Shown piece after piece: positions 1-9,249 of a stretch of 64,000 nt of DNA (the first letter of the stretch is position 1; each line of letters starts with the position of its first letter). Source of the stretch: Flavonifractor sp. An100. GTDB lineage: Bacteria; Bacillota; Clostridia; Oscillospirales; Oscillospiraceae. The stretch is taken from the NCBI RefSeq assembly GCF_002161175.1, contig NZ_NFMA01000002.1, positions 160,325-224,324 of the forward strand. The letters run 5' to 3'. The translations under genes and the position numbers were made by a program. The notes beneath the pieces are model-generated. The model made no database searches and was not told the origin of the DNA. It saw only the letters and a list, made by a program, of their open reading frames with translations.

Positions 1-114
1 CCTATGGCGCTGGATGAGCTGGTGCTGGCTGGAGAGTTGAAGCCTGGAATGCGGGTGCTGATCGTGGGCTTTGGCGGCGGCCTGACCTGGGCCGGAGCCC
101 TGCTGAAGTGGTAA
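1..114 (+). CDS. fabH: 3-oxoacyl-ACP synthase III, C-terminal end (partial)
   Basis: Only the last 37 codons are in the window; the rest lies to the left. The tail carries a GFGGGLTWAGALL stretch, the usual C-terminal signature of KASIII, which condenses acetyl-CoA with malonyl-ACP to start fatty-acid chains. It sits 46 bp upstream of fabK in the same direction, so it probably opens this operon. No acyl carrier protein gene lies between fabH and fabK, unlike many Firmicute fab clusters. Confidence 0.85.
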   Translation, partial: PMALDELVLAGELKPGMRVLIVGFGGGLTWAGALLKW

Positions 115-160
115 GAAGTGCCGAATCCCCGAGCAAGGGAACAAGAGAAGGAGATAACAT

Positions 161-1093
161 ATGAAGTTGAATGAACTGCTGGGGACGGAGTTCCCCCTGA
201 TCCAGGGCGGCATGGCCAACATCGCCACCGGTGAGTTCGCCGCCGCCGTATCTAATGCCGGGGCCCTGGGCCTCATCGGGGCGGGCGGAATGAACGCCGA
301 TATGCTGCGCGACCACATCCGCCGCTGCAAGGAGCTGACCGATAAGCCCTTTGGTGTGAATATCATGCTGATGAACCCGGCAGCTCCTGAAATGGCCAAG
401 GTGGTGGTGGAGGAGGGCGTCAAGGTGGTGACCACCGGCGCTGGTGTCCCCAGCCAGTTCGTTCCGGCCTGGAAGGAGGCTGGAATCAAGGTCTTCCCCG
501 TGGTGGCGGCCACCACTCTTGTCCGTCGCCTGGAGCCTCTGGGGGTGGACGGTTTCATCGCCGAGGGCACCGAGTCCGGCGGCCATGTGGGTGAGCTGAC
601 CACTATGGCCCTGGTCCCCCAGGTGTGCGCCATGACTGACCTGCCTGTCATCGCCGCCGGCGGCATTGCCAGCGGCCGTCAGCTGGCGGCGGCCTTCGCT
701 CTGGGTGCTTGCGGCGCTCAGATCGGTACCTGCCTGCTGGTCAGCCAGGAGTGCCCCATCCATGAGAACTACAAGCAGGCCCTGCTGAAGGCCAAGGACA
801 GCGACACCACCGTTACCGGCCGCAGCGTGGGCGCTCCTGTCCGGGTGCTGAAGAACCAGATGACCCGGGAGTACCTCAAGCAGGAGAAGGAGGGCGCCGA
901 CAAGATGGAGCTGGAGAAGTTCACCCTGGGCTCCCTGCGCCGGGCTGTCTTCGATGGCGATACCAAGACCGGTTCTCTCATGGCCGGCCAGGTGGCTGGT
1001 ATGCTCCATGAGATTCGCCCCCTGCGCACTATTTTGGAGGAGCTGTGTGCCGGCAGTCATGAGACCGCTCAGCAGCTGGCTAAGGAGGTTTAA
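161..1093 (+). CDS. fabK: FMN-dependent enoyl-ACP reductase FabK
   Basis: A 310-residue TIM-barrel flavoprotein of the nitronate monooxygenase/FabK family, close to the usual FabK length. It catalyses the last reduction of each elongation cycle, trans-2-enoyl-ACP to acyl-ACP, in the cytosol. The N-terminus has the IQGGMANIA phosphate-binding region, and EGTESGGHVGEL around residues 135-146 holds the likely catalytic His142. An AGGIASG turn follows near residue 168. The start has a strong AGAAGGAGA ribosome site 8 bases upstream. Because FabK replaces FabI, triclosan insensitivity is expected from family knowledge. fabD follows after 2 bases. Confidence 0.93.
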   Translation: MKLNELLGTEFPLIQGGMANIATGEFAAAVSNAGALGLIGAGGMNADMLRDHIRRCKELTDKPFGVNIMLMNPAAPEMAKVVVEEGVKVVTTGAGVPSQFVPAWKEAGIKVFPVVAATTLVRRLEPLGVDGFIAEGTESGGHVGELTTMALVPQVCAMTDLPVIAAGGIASGRQLAAAFALGACGAQIGTCLLVSQECPIHENYKQALLKAKDSDTTVTGRSVGAPVRVLKNQMTREYLKQEKEGADKMELEKFTLGSLRRAVFDGDTKTGSLMAGQVAGMLHEIRPLRTILEELCAGSHETAQQLAKEV

Positions 1094-1095
1094 GG

Positions 1096-2031
1096 ATGAA
1101 GCTGGCTTTTGTATATGCCGGTCAGGGCAGCCAGAAGGTGGGCATGGGCCGGGACTTCTATGAGCAATATCCGGAGTTCCGCGCCGTGCTGGACAACGTG
1201 CCGGTGGACTTTGACGTCAAGCAGCTGTGCTTTGAGGGACCGGAGGAGCAGCTCTCCCAGACCCGGTATACCCAGCCCTGTATGGTGGCTTTTGCTATTG
1301 GTGTGACCGACCTGCTGGCTCAGCGGGGGATTCGTCCCGCCGCCGCCGCCGGTTTGTCCCTGGGTGAATATTCCGCCCTCTATGCCGCCGGAGTCTTTGA
1401 CCGGGATACCGCCCTTCAAACTGTGGCCCTCCGGGGCCGGGCCATGGAGCAGGCGGCTGCCGGGCTGGTGTGCGGCATGACCGCCGTGCTGGGCCTGGAC
1501 CGGGAGAAGCTCCAGCAGGCCTGTGACCAGGCCTGCGAGCTGGGCGTGGTGCAGATCTGTAACTACAACTGTCCCGGTCAGCTGGTCATCGGCGGCGAGA
1601 AGGCCGCTGTGGATAAGGCCGGAGAGCTGGCCAAGGAGCTGGGTGCCAAGCGGTGTATGCCCCTGAAGGTGAGCGGCCCCTTCCATACCCGTCTGATGAA
1701 GCCCGCCGGAGACGCCCTGGCCCAGCACTTTACCACCATCTCCTTCGGAGAGATGAAATTGCCTGTCTACTTCAACTGCAAGGGTGCGCCCATGGGGGAG
1801 GGGGATACCATTCCCGCCCTGCTGGAAAAGCAGGTGCAGTCCTCCGTTTTCTGGGAGGACACCATCCGCGCCATGGAGGCCGACTGCATCGATACCATTG
1901 TGGAGATCGGGCCGGGCAAGACCCTGAGCTCCTTTGTGAAGAAGACCGCCTCCTCCATCCGTACCTTTAACATCGATACCGCCGCCGACCTGGAAAAGGT
2001 GACGGCTGAGCTGAAAGGAGAAGCCCAATGA
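1096..2031 (+). CDS. fabD: Malonyl-CoA:ACP transacylase FabD
   Basis: A 311-residue acyltransferase that moves malonyl from CoA to ACP, supplying the extender unit. The GQGSQ motif is at residues 9-13, the nucleophile Ser88 lies in GLSLGEYSAL, and His197 in SGPFHTRL completes the catalytic pair. Length is standard. The stop codon overlaps the fabG start by 4 bases, which suggests translational coupling. Confidence 0.95.
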   Translation: MKLAFVYAGQGSQKVGMGRDFYEQYPEFRAVLDNVPVDFDVKQLCFEGPEEQLSQTRYTQPCMVAFAIGVTDLLAQRGIRPAAAAGLSLGEYSALYAAGVFDRDTALQTVALRGRAMEQAAAGLVCGMTAVLGLDREKLQQACDQACELGVVQICNYNCPGQLVIGGEKAAVDKAGELAKELGAKRCMPLKVSGPFHTRLMKPAGDALAQHFTTISFGEMKLPVYFNCKGAPMGEGDTIPALLEKQVQSSVFWEDTIRAMEADCIDTIVEIGPGKTLSSFVKKTASSIRTFNIDTAADLEKVTAELKGEAQ

Positions 2032-2771
2032 CCATGAAGGAATCTGTGGCCCTGGTCACCGGCGGCAGCCGGGGAATCGGCCGCGCCATCTGCCTGGAGC
2101 TGGCCCGTCAGGGCGCAGCTGTGGCGGTCAACTACGCCGGCAACGAGGCCGCCGCCCAGGAGACGGTGGAGGCCTGCCGGGCTCTCGGGGTGGAGGCGGA
2201 GGCTTTTCAGGCCGACGTAGCCGATCCCGCTGCCTGTGAGCAACTGATCCAGGCGGTGAAGGAGCGCTTCGGCAAAGTGGATATTCTGGTCAACAATGCG
2301 GGCATTACCCGGGACGGCCTGCTGATGACCGCCAAGGCAGACGATTTTGACCGGGTATTGAGCACCAACCTGAAGGGGGCCTACTTCTGTATGAAGGCTG
2401 CCTCCAAGCTGATGATGCGCCAGCGCTATGGTCGGATCATCAATCTGAGCAGTGTGGTGGGCCTGCGGGGAAACCCTGGACAGACCAGCTACTCCGCCAG
2501 TAAGGCTGGTATTTTGGGTCTGACCAAGTCGGCGGCCAAGGAGCTGGCCACCCGGGGCGTGACGGTAAACGCGGTGGCCCCCGGCTTCATTGAGACAGAT
2601 ATGACTGCGGTTCTGCCTGAGAATGCCAAGACCGCTATGCTGTCCACCATCCCCATGGGACATCCCGGTCAGCCTGAGGACGTGGCCCGGGCGGTAGCCT
2701 ATTTTGCTCAGCCGGAGTCGGCCTACATCACCGGCCAGGTGCTGTGTGTGGACGGCGGCATGGCGGTTTAA
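2028..2771 (+). CDS. fabG: 3-oxoacyl-ACP reductase FabG
   Basis: A 247-residue short-chain dehydrogenase that reduces 3-oxoacyl-ACP with NADPH. The Rossmann motif TGGSRGIG is at 11-18, NNAG at 89-92, and the catalytic Ser142, Tyr155 and Lys159 lie in order. The ATG at 2028 is preferred over the ATG at 2034 because AAGGAG sits 7 bases upstream and the overlap with fabD is typical of this operon. It lies between fabD and fabF in the same transcript. Confidence 0.95.
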   Translation: MTMKESVALVTGGSRGIGRAICLELARQGAAVAVNYAGNEAAAQETVEACRALGVEAEAFQADVADPAACEQLIQAVKERFGKVDILVNNAGITRDGLLMTAKADDFDRVLSTNLKGAYFCMKAASKLMMRQRYGRIINLSSVVGLRGNPGQTSYSASKAGILGLTKSAAKELATRGVTVNAVAPGFIETDMTAVLPENAKTAMLSTIPMGHPGQPEDVARAVAYFAQPESAYITGQVLCVDGGMAV

Positions 2772-2784
2772 CGAGGTGAGAAGT

Positions 2785-4026
2785 ATGGAAAGACGCAGAG
2801 TAGTCATCACCGGCATGGGCACGGTGAACCCCATCGGCAATACCGTGGAGGAGAGCTGGCAGGCGGCCAAGGCGGGCAAGTGCGGCATCGGCCCCATCAC
2901 CCGTTATGATACCTCCAACCAGAAGGTAAAGCTGGCTGGTGAAGTGAAGGACCTGGACATCGGTGCGCTGTTGGGCAAGCGGGATGCCAAGAAGATGGAC
3001 CGCTTCACCCAGTTGGCCCTGGTGGCCTCCGACCAGGCTGTGGCCGACAGCGGCCTGGAGATGGAGAAGGAGAATCTGGACCGCTGCGGCGTGCTGTTTT
3101 CCAGTGGCATCGGCGGCTTTGAGACGGTAGGCGAGGCCTACGAGCGGGGCCTGGAGCGGGGCTTTGACTCCGTGTCCCCCTTCATGATCCCCATGATCAT
3201 CTCCAACATGGCGGCCGGTCACATGGCGATCCGTTACGGCTTCAAGGGTATGTGCTCCTGTGTGGTCACTGCCTGCGCCGGTGGTACCAATGCCGTGGGC
3301 GACGCCTTCCGCCACATTCGAGACGGCTACGGTGATGTGATGCTGTGCGGCGGTACTGAGGCTGCCATCACCCCCCTGGCTATGGGAGGCTTCACTGCCA
3401 TGAAGGCTCTTACCGATAGCACGGATATCAGCCGGGCTTCCATCCCCTTTGACGCGGAGCGTTCCGGCTTTGTCATGGGCGAGGGCGCGGGCGCTTTGAT
3501 CCTGGAGGAGTATGAGCACGCCAAGGCCCGGGGCGCCAAGATCTATGCTGAGGTCATCGGCTACGGCGCCAACTGTGACGCCCACCATATCACTGCTCCT
3601 GCCCCTGGTGGCGCGGGCGGTGCGGCCTGTATGGCCCAGGCTCTGGCCGACGCGGGAATTGCTCCCGAGCAGGTGGATTACATCAACGCCCACGGCACCT
3701 CCACCCCCATGAATGACTCCTGTGAGACGGCGGCCATCCACACCACCTTCGGCGACCACGCCAATAAGCTGATGGTCAGCTCCACCAAGTCCATGACTGG
3801 ACACTTGCTGGGTGCTGCCGGAGCTGTGGAGGCCATCTTTACCGCCATGGCCTTGAAGGAGGGCTATGTCCCTGCCACCATCGGCTATCAGGTGCCTGAT
3901 CCGGCCTGTGATCTGGACATTGTGCCCAATGAAGGCCGTCAGGCTGACATCCATGTGGCCCTGTCTAACTCCCTGGGCTTCGGGGGCCACAACGCCGCCG
4001 TGGTGCTGAAAAAGTGGGAGGAGTAA
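2785..4026 (+). CDS. fabF: 3-oxoacyl-ACP synthase II FabF
   Basis: A 413-residue elongating condensing enzyme (KAS II). Cys164 in TACAGGTNA is the acyl-binding nucleophile; His303 in NAHGTSTP and His340 in KSMTGH complete the Cys-His-His triad. The start [12 protein letters not shown] follows an acGAGGTGAG ribosome site. The reading frame is open further upstream into fabG but no family homology is visible there. It is 13 bases from fabG and 4 bases from fabZ. Confidence 0.95.
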   Translation: MERRRVVITGMGTVNPIGNTVEESWQAAKAGKCGIGPITRYDTSNQKVKLAGEVKDLDIGALLGKRDAKKMDRFTQLALVASDQAVADSGLEMEKENLDRCGVLFSSGIGGFETVGEAYERGLERGFDSVSPFMIPMIISNMAAGHMAIRYGFKGMCSCVVTACAGGTNAVGDAFRHIRDGYGDVMLCGGTEAAITPLAMGGFTAMKALTDSTDISRASIPFDAERSGFVMGEGAGALILEEYEHAKARGAKIYAEVIGYGANCDAHHITAPAPGGAGGAACMAQALADAGIAPEQVDYINAHGTSTPMNDSCETAAIHTTFGDHANKLMVSSTKSMTGHLLGAAGAVEAIFTAMALKEGYVPATIGYQVPDPACDLDIVPNEGRQADIHVALSNSLGFGGHNAAVVLKKWEE

Positions 4027-4030
4027 GGAT

Positions 4031-4477
4031 ATGGAACTGAATGTAGATCAGATCGAGCAGCTGTTGCCCCACCGCTACCCCTTCCTCCTGGTGGATAAAA
4101 TCGTGGAGTGCGTCCCTGGCCAGAGCGCCAAGGGCATCAAATGTGTCACAGCCAACGAGCCCTTTTTCCAGGGACATTTCCCCGGCTATAAGGTTATGCC
4201 GGGAGTGCTCATCATTGAGGCACTGGCCCAGGTAGGAGCAGTGGCCATCTTGACGGTGGAGGGCAATCAGGGTAAACTAGCCTTGTTTGGAGGCATCAAG
4301 AACGCCCGGTTCAAACAGCAGGTCCGTCCTGGCGATGTGTTGGAGCTGGAGTGTGAGCTCACCGCCCAGCGGGGCCCTGTGGGATTTGGAACCGCCACTG
4401 CCAAGGTCAACGGGAAAACGGCCTGTAAGGCGGAACTGACCTTTGCTCTGACGGAGCGTACCGCCGCCTCCTGCTGA
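4031..4477 (+). CDS. fabZ: 3-hydroxyacyl-ACP dehydratase FabZ
   Basis: A 148-residue hotdog-fold dehydratase that removes water from 3-hydroxyacyl-[14 protein letters not shown] at 12-22 is the family signature. His49 ([12 protein letters not shown]) and Glu63 are the expected active-site pair. This is the last biosynthetic gene of the operon; accBCDA genes do not follow, and a regulator gene comes 106 bases later. Confidence 0.94.
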   Translation: MELNVDQIEQLLPHRYPFLLVDKIVECVPGQSAKGIKCVTANEPFFQGHFPGYKVMPGVLIIEALAQVGAVAILTVEGNQGKLALFGGIKNARFKQQVRPGDVLELECELTAQRGPVGFGTATAKVNGKTACKAELTFALTERTAASC

Positions 4478-4583
4478 TCTGGAAACGCATTTGCCCTGCG
4501 TGCTCCCGGGAAGGCAGGATCTCCCCAATTGTCGGGAGCCCAGTGTAAAACGCTGTTGGATACAGAGAGGAGGGTGAACCATC

Positions 4584-5033
4584 ATGCTAGAGGAGAGCTT
4601 TGCTGAGGTGTATACGAAATTCAAGCTGCACTTTTATCAGGAAGTTTTTTCTCGCTTCCAGAACCGAGAGGCCAGCCTGACGGCAGTGGAGACCTTCTGC
4701 ATGGAAATTATTCTGGCTTTGAAGGAGCCGACCATCAACGAGTTTGCCTCCTTCGTCCATATCTCATCTCCCAATGCTGCTTATAAGGTGAACAGCCTCA
4801 TTCAAAAGGGATATGTGGAGAAGGTACAGTCCTCGCATGACCGCCGGGAATACCACCTGCGGCCCACTCAGAAATATATGAATTACTACAACATCAGCAC
4901 CCACTATCTCCAGCAGGTCATGAACCGGGTCAAGGCCCGGTTTACGCCGGAGGAGGCCCGCCAGCTGGACGAGATGCTCCAGGTTGTGGGTGAGGAACTG
5001 ATGCCGGAAGTAGAATTAAAGCGCAGTGAATAA
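4584..5033 (+). CDS. MarR-like winged-helix regulator after fabZ
   Basis: A 149-residue protein with a predicted winged helix-turn-helix in the middle (NEFASFVHISSPNAAYKVNSL then a DRREYHLRPT wing), typical of the MarR family. GAGAGGAGGGTGAACC precedes the ATG. Its position directly after fabZ invites the idea that it controls this fatty-acid operon, as FabT does elsewhere, but FabT genes usually lie at the operon's start, so the link is inference. A strong hairpin ends the unit. Confidence 0.75.
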   Translation: MLEESFAEVYTKFKLHFYQEVFSRFQNREASLTAVETFCMEIILALKEPTINEFASFVHISSPNAAYKVNSLIQKGYVEKVQSSHDRREYHLRPTQKYMNYYNISTHYLQQVMNRVKARFTPEEARQLDEMLQVVGEELMPEVELKRSE

Positions 5034-5035
5034 AA

Positions 5036-5069
5036 AACACCCGTGTCTTGAAAGACACGGGTGTTTTTT
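5036..5069. terminator. Bidirectional intrinsic terminator between the fab operon and the HPr-like gene
   Basis: A perfect 14-bp stem (AACACCCGTGTCTT and its complement, 5036-5049 and 5052-5065) is followed by T residues, with a matching A run on the left. It can stop both the plus-strand fab operon and the minus-strand HPr/fructokinase unit. Confidence 0.92.
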
Positions 5070-5084
5070 ATTCAAAGGAATAAT

Positions 5085-5342
5085 TTAAAGGTTTTCCTGA
5101 AAATAGGCCAGGAGCGTCTGAGCTTCCTCTGTTTCCTGAGGTCCCTCCAGAGCCACAGAGATGGTGTCATCCTGTTTGACCTCCAAAAGGAGCAGGGGCA
5201 CCAGACGGGTGGCGGAGATCATCTGATCACCTTTGGTTATGGTGATCTGACTGGAGAGGGATTTACACAGGTCGGTGAGCAGGGCAGCGGGCCTGGCGTG
5301 AAGGCCCAGGGGATGGGTAATGGTATAAGTGAAGGTAGTCAA
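5085..5342 (-). CDS. HPr-like phosphocarrier protein
   Basis: An 85-residue HPr-fold protein. His15 lies in GLHARPAA, the site phosphorylated by enzyme I in the phosphotransferase system. The region that normally holds the HPr-kinase Ser46 and KSIMGVMSL is different: Thr45 aligns there, followed by RLVPLLLLEV. It starts with TTG behind an AAAGGAGGA ribosome site. It lies 30 bp downstream of a fructokinase on the same strand. It may be a specialised HPr paralogue; whether it serves sugar uptake or only regulation cannot be told. Confidence 0.8.
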   Translation of the reverse strand: MTTFTYTITHPLGLHARPAALLTDLCKSLSSQITITKGDQMISATRLVPLLLLEVKQDDTISVALEGPQETEEAQTLLAYFQENL

Positions 5343-5372
5343 GGGGAGGTCCTCCTTTCAGGGAAATGGGCT

Positions 5373-6305
5373 TCACTCCAATTCGGCCAAGGTGGGCATG
5401 GCGGGGATCGCTCCGCTGCGGGAACAGGTGAGAGCGGCGGCCCGGTTAGCGAAGGTAAGAATCTGCTCCAGTTCCGGTGTCTGTAGCTGTTCCAGGGGTC
5501 CTTCCGGGCGCAGGGCAAGACAGCGAAGCACTGCGCCGAGGAATGTGTCGCCTGCGCCGTTGGTGTCAGCGACGGAGACGGGGACACCGGGGACCAGTCC
5601 GGTGGAATCGCCCCAGCGGTAATAGACTCCCTTTGCTCCTAGGGTGACCATAATAAGGCGGACCCCCAGTCCAGATAGCTCCAGGGTTCCCTTCTCTAAA
5701 TTAGAAGTGTGGGCGATCAGGGGTAGCTCTTCGTCTGAGAGTTTGAGAATATCTACCAGGGGGAGCGGGAGGGCCATCCACTGTACCGCGGATTCCCGGC
5801 TATCCCATAAAGAAGGGCGGAAGTTGGGGTCGTAGCTGATGAGCGCACCGGCCGAGCGGGCCTGGCGAGCAGCAAAGAGGGTAGCGGAGCGGGAAGCGCC
5901 TGGAGTAAGGCTGACAGAGCCAAAGTGGAGAAATTTTGTATGGGAAAGATCGGTGCCGGCTACCTCTTGGACAGTGAGGCTCTGGTCGGCGCCCCTTAAA
6001 AAACGGAAAGATCGCTCCCCGGAAGGGGAGATGGTGACCACCGCCATGGTGGTGGCCTGCTCTCCACGGTATACATTGGAGGGATCCACTCCGTTGGATT
6101 GCAAGGTATGGAGGAGGCTATCGCCAAAGCCGTCCCGTCCCACTTTACCTAGGAATGAACAGCGGCAGCCCAGGCGGGCAGCGGCCACAGCCACATTGGC
6201 GGGGGCTCCGCCGGGATTGGCAGCAAAGAGTCCCACGCCTTGCTCATTGACGCCCACCTGGGTTAAGTCAATGAGAAGTTCACCGATTGATGTGATATCA
6301 TACAT
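5373..6305 (-). CDS. PfkB-family carbohydrate kinase, probably fructokinase
   Basis: A 310-residue ribokinase-fold kinase. The N-terminal PGGAPANVAVAAARLG (31-46) and the C-terminal NGAGDTFLGA (249-258), with catalytic base Asp253, are the two PfkB signatures. GELLIDL near the N-terminus and overall length fit fructokinase best, with ATP phosphorylating fructose; 2-keto-3-deoxygluconate kinase is an alternative. The ATG has AGAAAGGAGC upstream. It is the first gene of a two-gene operon with the HPr-like gene. Confidence 0.85.
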   Translation of the reverse strand: MYDITSIGELLIDLTQVGVNEQGVGLFAANPGGAPANVAVAAARLGCRCSFLGKVGRDGFGDSLLHTLQSNGVDPSNVYRGEQATTMAVVTISPSGERSFRFLRGADQSLTVQEVAGTDLSHTKFLHFGSVSLTPGASRSATLFAARQARSAGALISYDPNFRPSLWDSRESAVQWMALPLPLVDILKLSDEELPLIAHTSNLEKGTLELSGLGVRLIMVTLGAKGVYYRWGDSTGLVPGVPVSVADTNGAGDTFLGAVLRCLALRPEGPLEQLQTPELEQILTFANRAAALTCSRSGAIPAMPTLAELE

Positions 6306-6348
6306 GGGCGGGCTCCTTTCTGGTAAATGGTGGCTTCAAGGTGCCTTT

Positions 6349-6377
6349 ACTATAGCATATTCCAAGAAACGAAACAA
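6349..6377 (-). promoter_or_regulatory. Sigma-A-type promoter of the fructokinase operon
   Basis: On the minus strand TTGTTT is separated by 17 bases from TATAGT, about 45 bases upstream of the kinase start. Seen by motif only. Confidence 0.55.
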
Positions 6378-6390
6378 GTAGAAGCCGCCA

Positions 6391-6419
6391 TTGACCCCAG
6401 GAGAGAAATCAAGTACAAT
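6391..6419 (+). promoter_or_regulatory. Sigma-A-type promoter of the NSS transporter gene
   Basis: TTGACC, 17-base spacer, TACAAT, about 65 bases before the start codon. It is back to back with the fructokinase promoter. Confidence 0.6.
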
Positions 6420-6484
6420 AGCGGCATCGGCAAGTGCAATACAAGCGGATCTGCAAGGGCCGAATGAACAAAGGAGGAAATGAA

Positions 6485-7873
6485 ATGGAGAAACGGGAGA
6501 GCTTTTCGTCCCGACTTGGTTTCCTGCTGATTTCAGCTGGGTGTGCCATTGGTCTGGGAAATGTTTGGCGGTTCCCCTATATTACAGGGAAATATGGCGG
6601 GGGAGCCTTTGTACTGGTGTATCTGTTGTTTTTGGTCATTCTTGGTCTGCCGGTTCTGGTCATGGAGCTTTCCGTGGGACGGGGAAGCCAGCGGAGTATT
6701 GCTCGATCCTTCCATGTGCTGGAACCTGAGGGAACAAAGTGGCACTGGTACTGCTGGTTTGGAATTGCGGGCAACTACCTTTTAATGATGTTTTATACCG
6801 TCATTGCGGGCTGGCTTCTGCTGTATTGTCTGAAGATGGCAAAGGGTGATTTTGAAGGACTGGATGCAGCGGGAGTAGCCGCTCAGTTCAATGGCCTAAT
6901 GGAGCAGCCCGGCCTGATGACGGTTTTTATGCTGTTGGTGGTTTTGATTGGCATGGGTGTGTGCTTTCAGGGTCTTCAAAATGGGGTCGAGCGGATCACA
7001 AAAATGATGATGGTCTGTCTGCTGGCCATTATGGCGGTCCTGGCAGTCCGCTCTTTGACGCTGGAGGGCGGAAGTGAGGGCCTGCGATTTTATTTGCAGC
7101 CTAATTTCCATAACCTGATGTATGATGCAGATGGCAACTGGATCCTGGGCGAGAGTATTTTTGCAGCCATGGGGCAGGCATTTTTTACCCTTTCCCTGGG
7201 AATTGGTGCTATTGCGGTGTTTGGCAGCTACATCGGCAAGGAGTACTCCTTGGCAGGAGAGGCCCTTCGGATCGGCGTTCTGGATACCGCGGTAGCCTTT
7301 ACGGCCGGCTTAATTATTTTTCCGGCCTGTTCCGCCTTTGAAGTCTCTCCGGGGGAAGGACCACCTCTGATTTTTGTCACTTTGCCTAATATCTTCAATG
7401 GAATGGCATTCGGACGTATATGGGGTGCCTTATTTTTCGTGTTTTTGTCCTTTGCCGCTTTATCCACTGTGATTGCCGTGTTCGAAAATATCATATCATT
7501 TGCCTCTGATATGTGGGGATGGAGCCGGAGAAAAGCCGTTTTTATCAATTTTATTGCTATTTTCCTGCTCTCCATGCCCTGTATTTTGGGCTTTAATATT
7601 TGGTCTGGCTTCCAACCTCTGGGACCGGGCAGCAATATCTCCGATTTGGAAGATTTTATTATCTCCAATAATTTATTGCCTTTAGGGTCTTTGCTGTACG
7701 TTTTGTTCTGTGTCAGTAGAAAGGGCTGGGGATGGGAAAACTTTTTGTCGGAGGCAAATCAAGGCCAAGGTCTGAAATTCCCTGGGGCTGTACGGTTCTA
7801 TGTAACTTACCTGCTGCCTATTATTGTTTTAGCGGTATTTATCCTGGGCTACTGGGATAAATTTAGCGGTTAA
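6485..7873 (+). CDS. Sodium-dependent transporter of the NSS (SNF) family
   Basis: A 462-residue integral membrane protein with about 11-12 hydrophobic segments. The first segment has GNVWRFPYITGKYGGGAF, the sodium and substrate-binding signature of neurotransmitter:sodium symporters. Such bacterial proteins import amino acids or related amines with Na+; the substrate cannot be read from sequence. The ATG at 6485 (MEKRES) is chosen because AAAGGAGGAAATGAA lies directly upstream; an in-frame ATG at 6434 lacks one. Confidence 0.88.
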   Translation: MEKRESFSSRLGFLLISAGCAIGLGNVWRFPYITGKYGGGAFVLVYLLFLVILGLPVLVMELSVGRGSQRSIARSFHVLEPEGTKWHWYCWFGIAGNYLLMMFYTVIAGWLLLYCLKMAKGDFEGLDAAGVAAQFNGLMEQPGLMTVFMLLVVLIGMGVCFQGLQNGVERITKMMMVCLLAIMAVLAVRSLTLEGGSEGLRFYLQPNFHNLMYDADGNWILGESIFAAMGQAFFTLSLGIGAIAVFGSYIGKEYSLAGEALRIGVLDTAVAFTAGLIIFPACSAFEVSPGEGPPLIFVTLPNIFNGMAFGRIWGALFFVFLSFAALSTVIAVFENIISFASDMWGWSRRKAVFINFIAIFLLSMPCILGFNIWSGFQPLGPGSNISDLEDFIISNNLLPLGSLLYVLFCVSRKGWGWENFLSEANQGQGLKFPGAVRFYVTYLLPIIVLAVFILGYWDKFSG

Positions 7874-7942
7874 CAATTTGTTAACAGAATATTTATTCTG
7901 CCGGTCAAAATTCACAAAAATTCTATAATTAATAGGCTGTTA

Positions 7943-7971
7943 TTGCGTGATATCTACTTCTATGGTATAAT
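7943..7971 (+). promoter_or_regulatory. Promoter of the TAXI-TRAP operon
   Basis: TTGCGT, 17-base spacer, perfect TATAAT. It gives a transcript with a leader of about 125 bases before the binding-protein gene. Confidence 0.7.
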
Positions 7972-8002
7972 TTACCTAAAATTAGATGAGGAAATATGTG
8001 AA

Positions 8003-8043
8003 GAAGCTATAGAGCTTCTAGCCGCATTTCGGGGAAAATGCGG
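8003..8043 (+). other. Two hairpins in the TAXI-TRAP leader
   Basis: Two perfect stems lie in the 5' leader: GAAGCT/AGCTTC (8003-8018) and CCGCATTT/AAATGCGG (8022-8043). Neither is followed by a T run, so they are not terminators. They may stabilise the mRNA or take part in regulation; no known riboswitch class is recognised. Confidence 0.5.
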
Positions 8044-8104
8044 TGGGTGAATTTCAAAGCGGAAGCAATGACACTTTGGAAAAATGAGAAAAGGAGCGAA
8101 ATCT

Positions 8105-9124
8105 ATGAAAAGACTACTTGCTACTCTCTTGACCTCCGCGATGTTACTGTCCGCTCTGGCGGGCTGCGGCGGAAGCAACAACGGCGGCGGAAGCGCGGCT
8201 TCCGGCGGCGGCGATGCCTCTGGCTCCGGCGCCCCCTCCCGCGGCAATGTAATGATGACCTTCGGCACCGGCGACACCGGCGGCTCCCTGTACCCCGCCG
8301 GCGCTGCTCTGTCTCAGCTGTGGACCAACAACGTCCAGGGCGTGAAGTGCAACACCCAGACCTCCACCGGTTCCTTCCAGAACGTGCAGGACGTGGCCGC
8401 CGGCAATGTTGACGTGGCCGTGGCCACCGCCGACGTGGTCCTCAACGGCTACTCCGGCACCGGCAACTTCACCGAGGCTCTGGACAACGTCCGCGTCATC
8501 GGCGCTGTGTACACCTCCGTCTCCAGCGGCGTGGCTCTGAAGGATTCCGGCCTGCAGTATGTCCACGACCTGAAGGGCAAGCGGGTGGCCGTGGGCCCCG
8601 CCGCCTCCGCCACTGAGAACTCCTGCCTGGACGCCTTTGCGGTGATGGACATCACTGCTGAGAACACCAGCCTGGAGAACCTGGGCCTGGGCGACGGCGC
8701 CGAGTCCGTGGGCGACGGCATCATCGACGCGGCCTTCGGCTTTGCCGGCCTGCCCATCGGCGGCCAGATGAACCTGGCGGCCACCAAGGACATCGTGGTC
8801 CTCAACTACACCCAGGAGGAGATCGACGCCATCCTGGCGGGCAACGAGGCCTACATCCAGTCCACCATCCCCGCCGGCACCTACAACGGCCAGGACTATG
8901 AGACCCTGACCTTCGGCGTGAAGTGCCTGGTCATCGTCAGCGCCGATATGGACGAGAGCCTGGTCTATGACCTGTGCAAGACCATGAACGAGAACTCCGC
9001 CGACCTGGCCGCCGGCAACGCCATCCTCAACGAGATGCAGGATCCTTCCTTCCTGTGCACCAACATGCCCATCCCCCTGCACGACGGGGCTACTAAGTAC
9101 TACACCGAGCAGGGCCTGCTGTAA
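8105..9124 (+). CDS. TAXI-family TRAP transporter substrate-binding lipoprotein
   Basis: A 339-residue lipoprotein. The signal peptide MKRLLATLLTSAML ends in a lipobox LSALAGC with Cys21, followed by a Gly/Ser/Asn linker. The mature part has FGTGDTGGSLYPAGAAL and LKGKRVAVGPAAS, characteristic of TRAP-associated extracytoplasmic immunogenic (TAXI) proteins, which capture organic acids such as glutamate or 2-oxoglutarate. The start at 8105 has AAAAGGAGCGAAATCT upstream; the ATG at 8084 is inferior. The TRAP permease follows 125 bases later. Codon use is strongly biased to C-ending codons, suggesting high expression. Confidence 0.9.
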   Translation: MKRLLATLLTSAMLLSALAGCGGSNNGGGSAASGGGDASGSGAPSRGNVMMTFGTGDTGGSLYPAGAALSQLWTNNVQGVKCNTQTSTGSFQNVQDVAAGNVDVAVATADVVLNGYSGTGNFTEALDNVRVIGAVYTSVSSGVALKDSGLQYVHDLKGKRVAVGPAASATENSCLDAFAVMDITAENTSLENLGLGDGAESVGDGIIDAAFGFAGLPIGGQMNLAATKDIVVLNYTQEEIDAILAGNEAYIQSTIPAGTYNGQDYETLTFGVKCLVIVSADMDESLVYDLCKTMNENSADLAAGNAILNEMQDPSFLCTNMPIPLHDGATKYYTEQGLL

Positions 9125-9249
9125 GCCCTTCTCCAAAGGCTTCCCAACACAAATCATGTGACGCATTGGGGGCCGGAACTGGGACTGTCTCGGCTCCGGC
9201 CCTTTGTAAAGTCCCATAAAATGCGAATCCAAAGAAAGGACTCAGCTTT

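Noticed and set aside
2..1060. Long open frame on the minus strand opposite fabK
   Set aside because: Shadow of GC-rich coding sequence; low-complexity Gly/His/Leu-rich translation, no ribosome site. The same holds for the long antisense frames opposite purA, glnN, carB and glnA.
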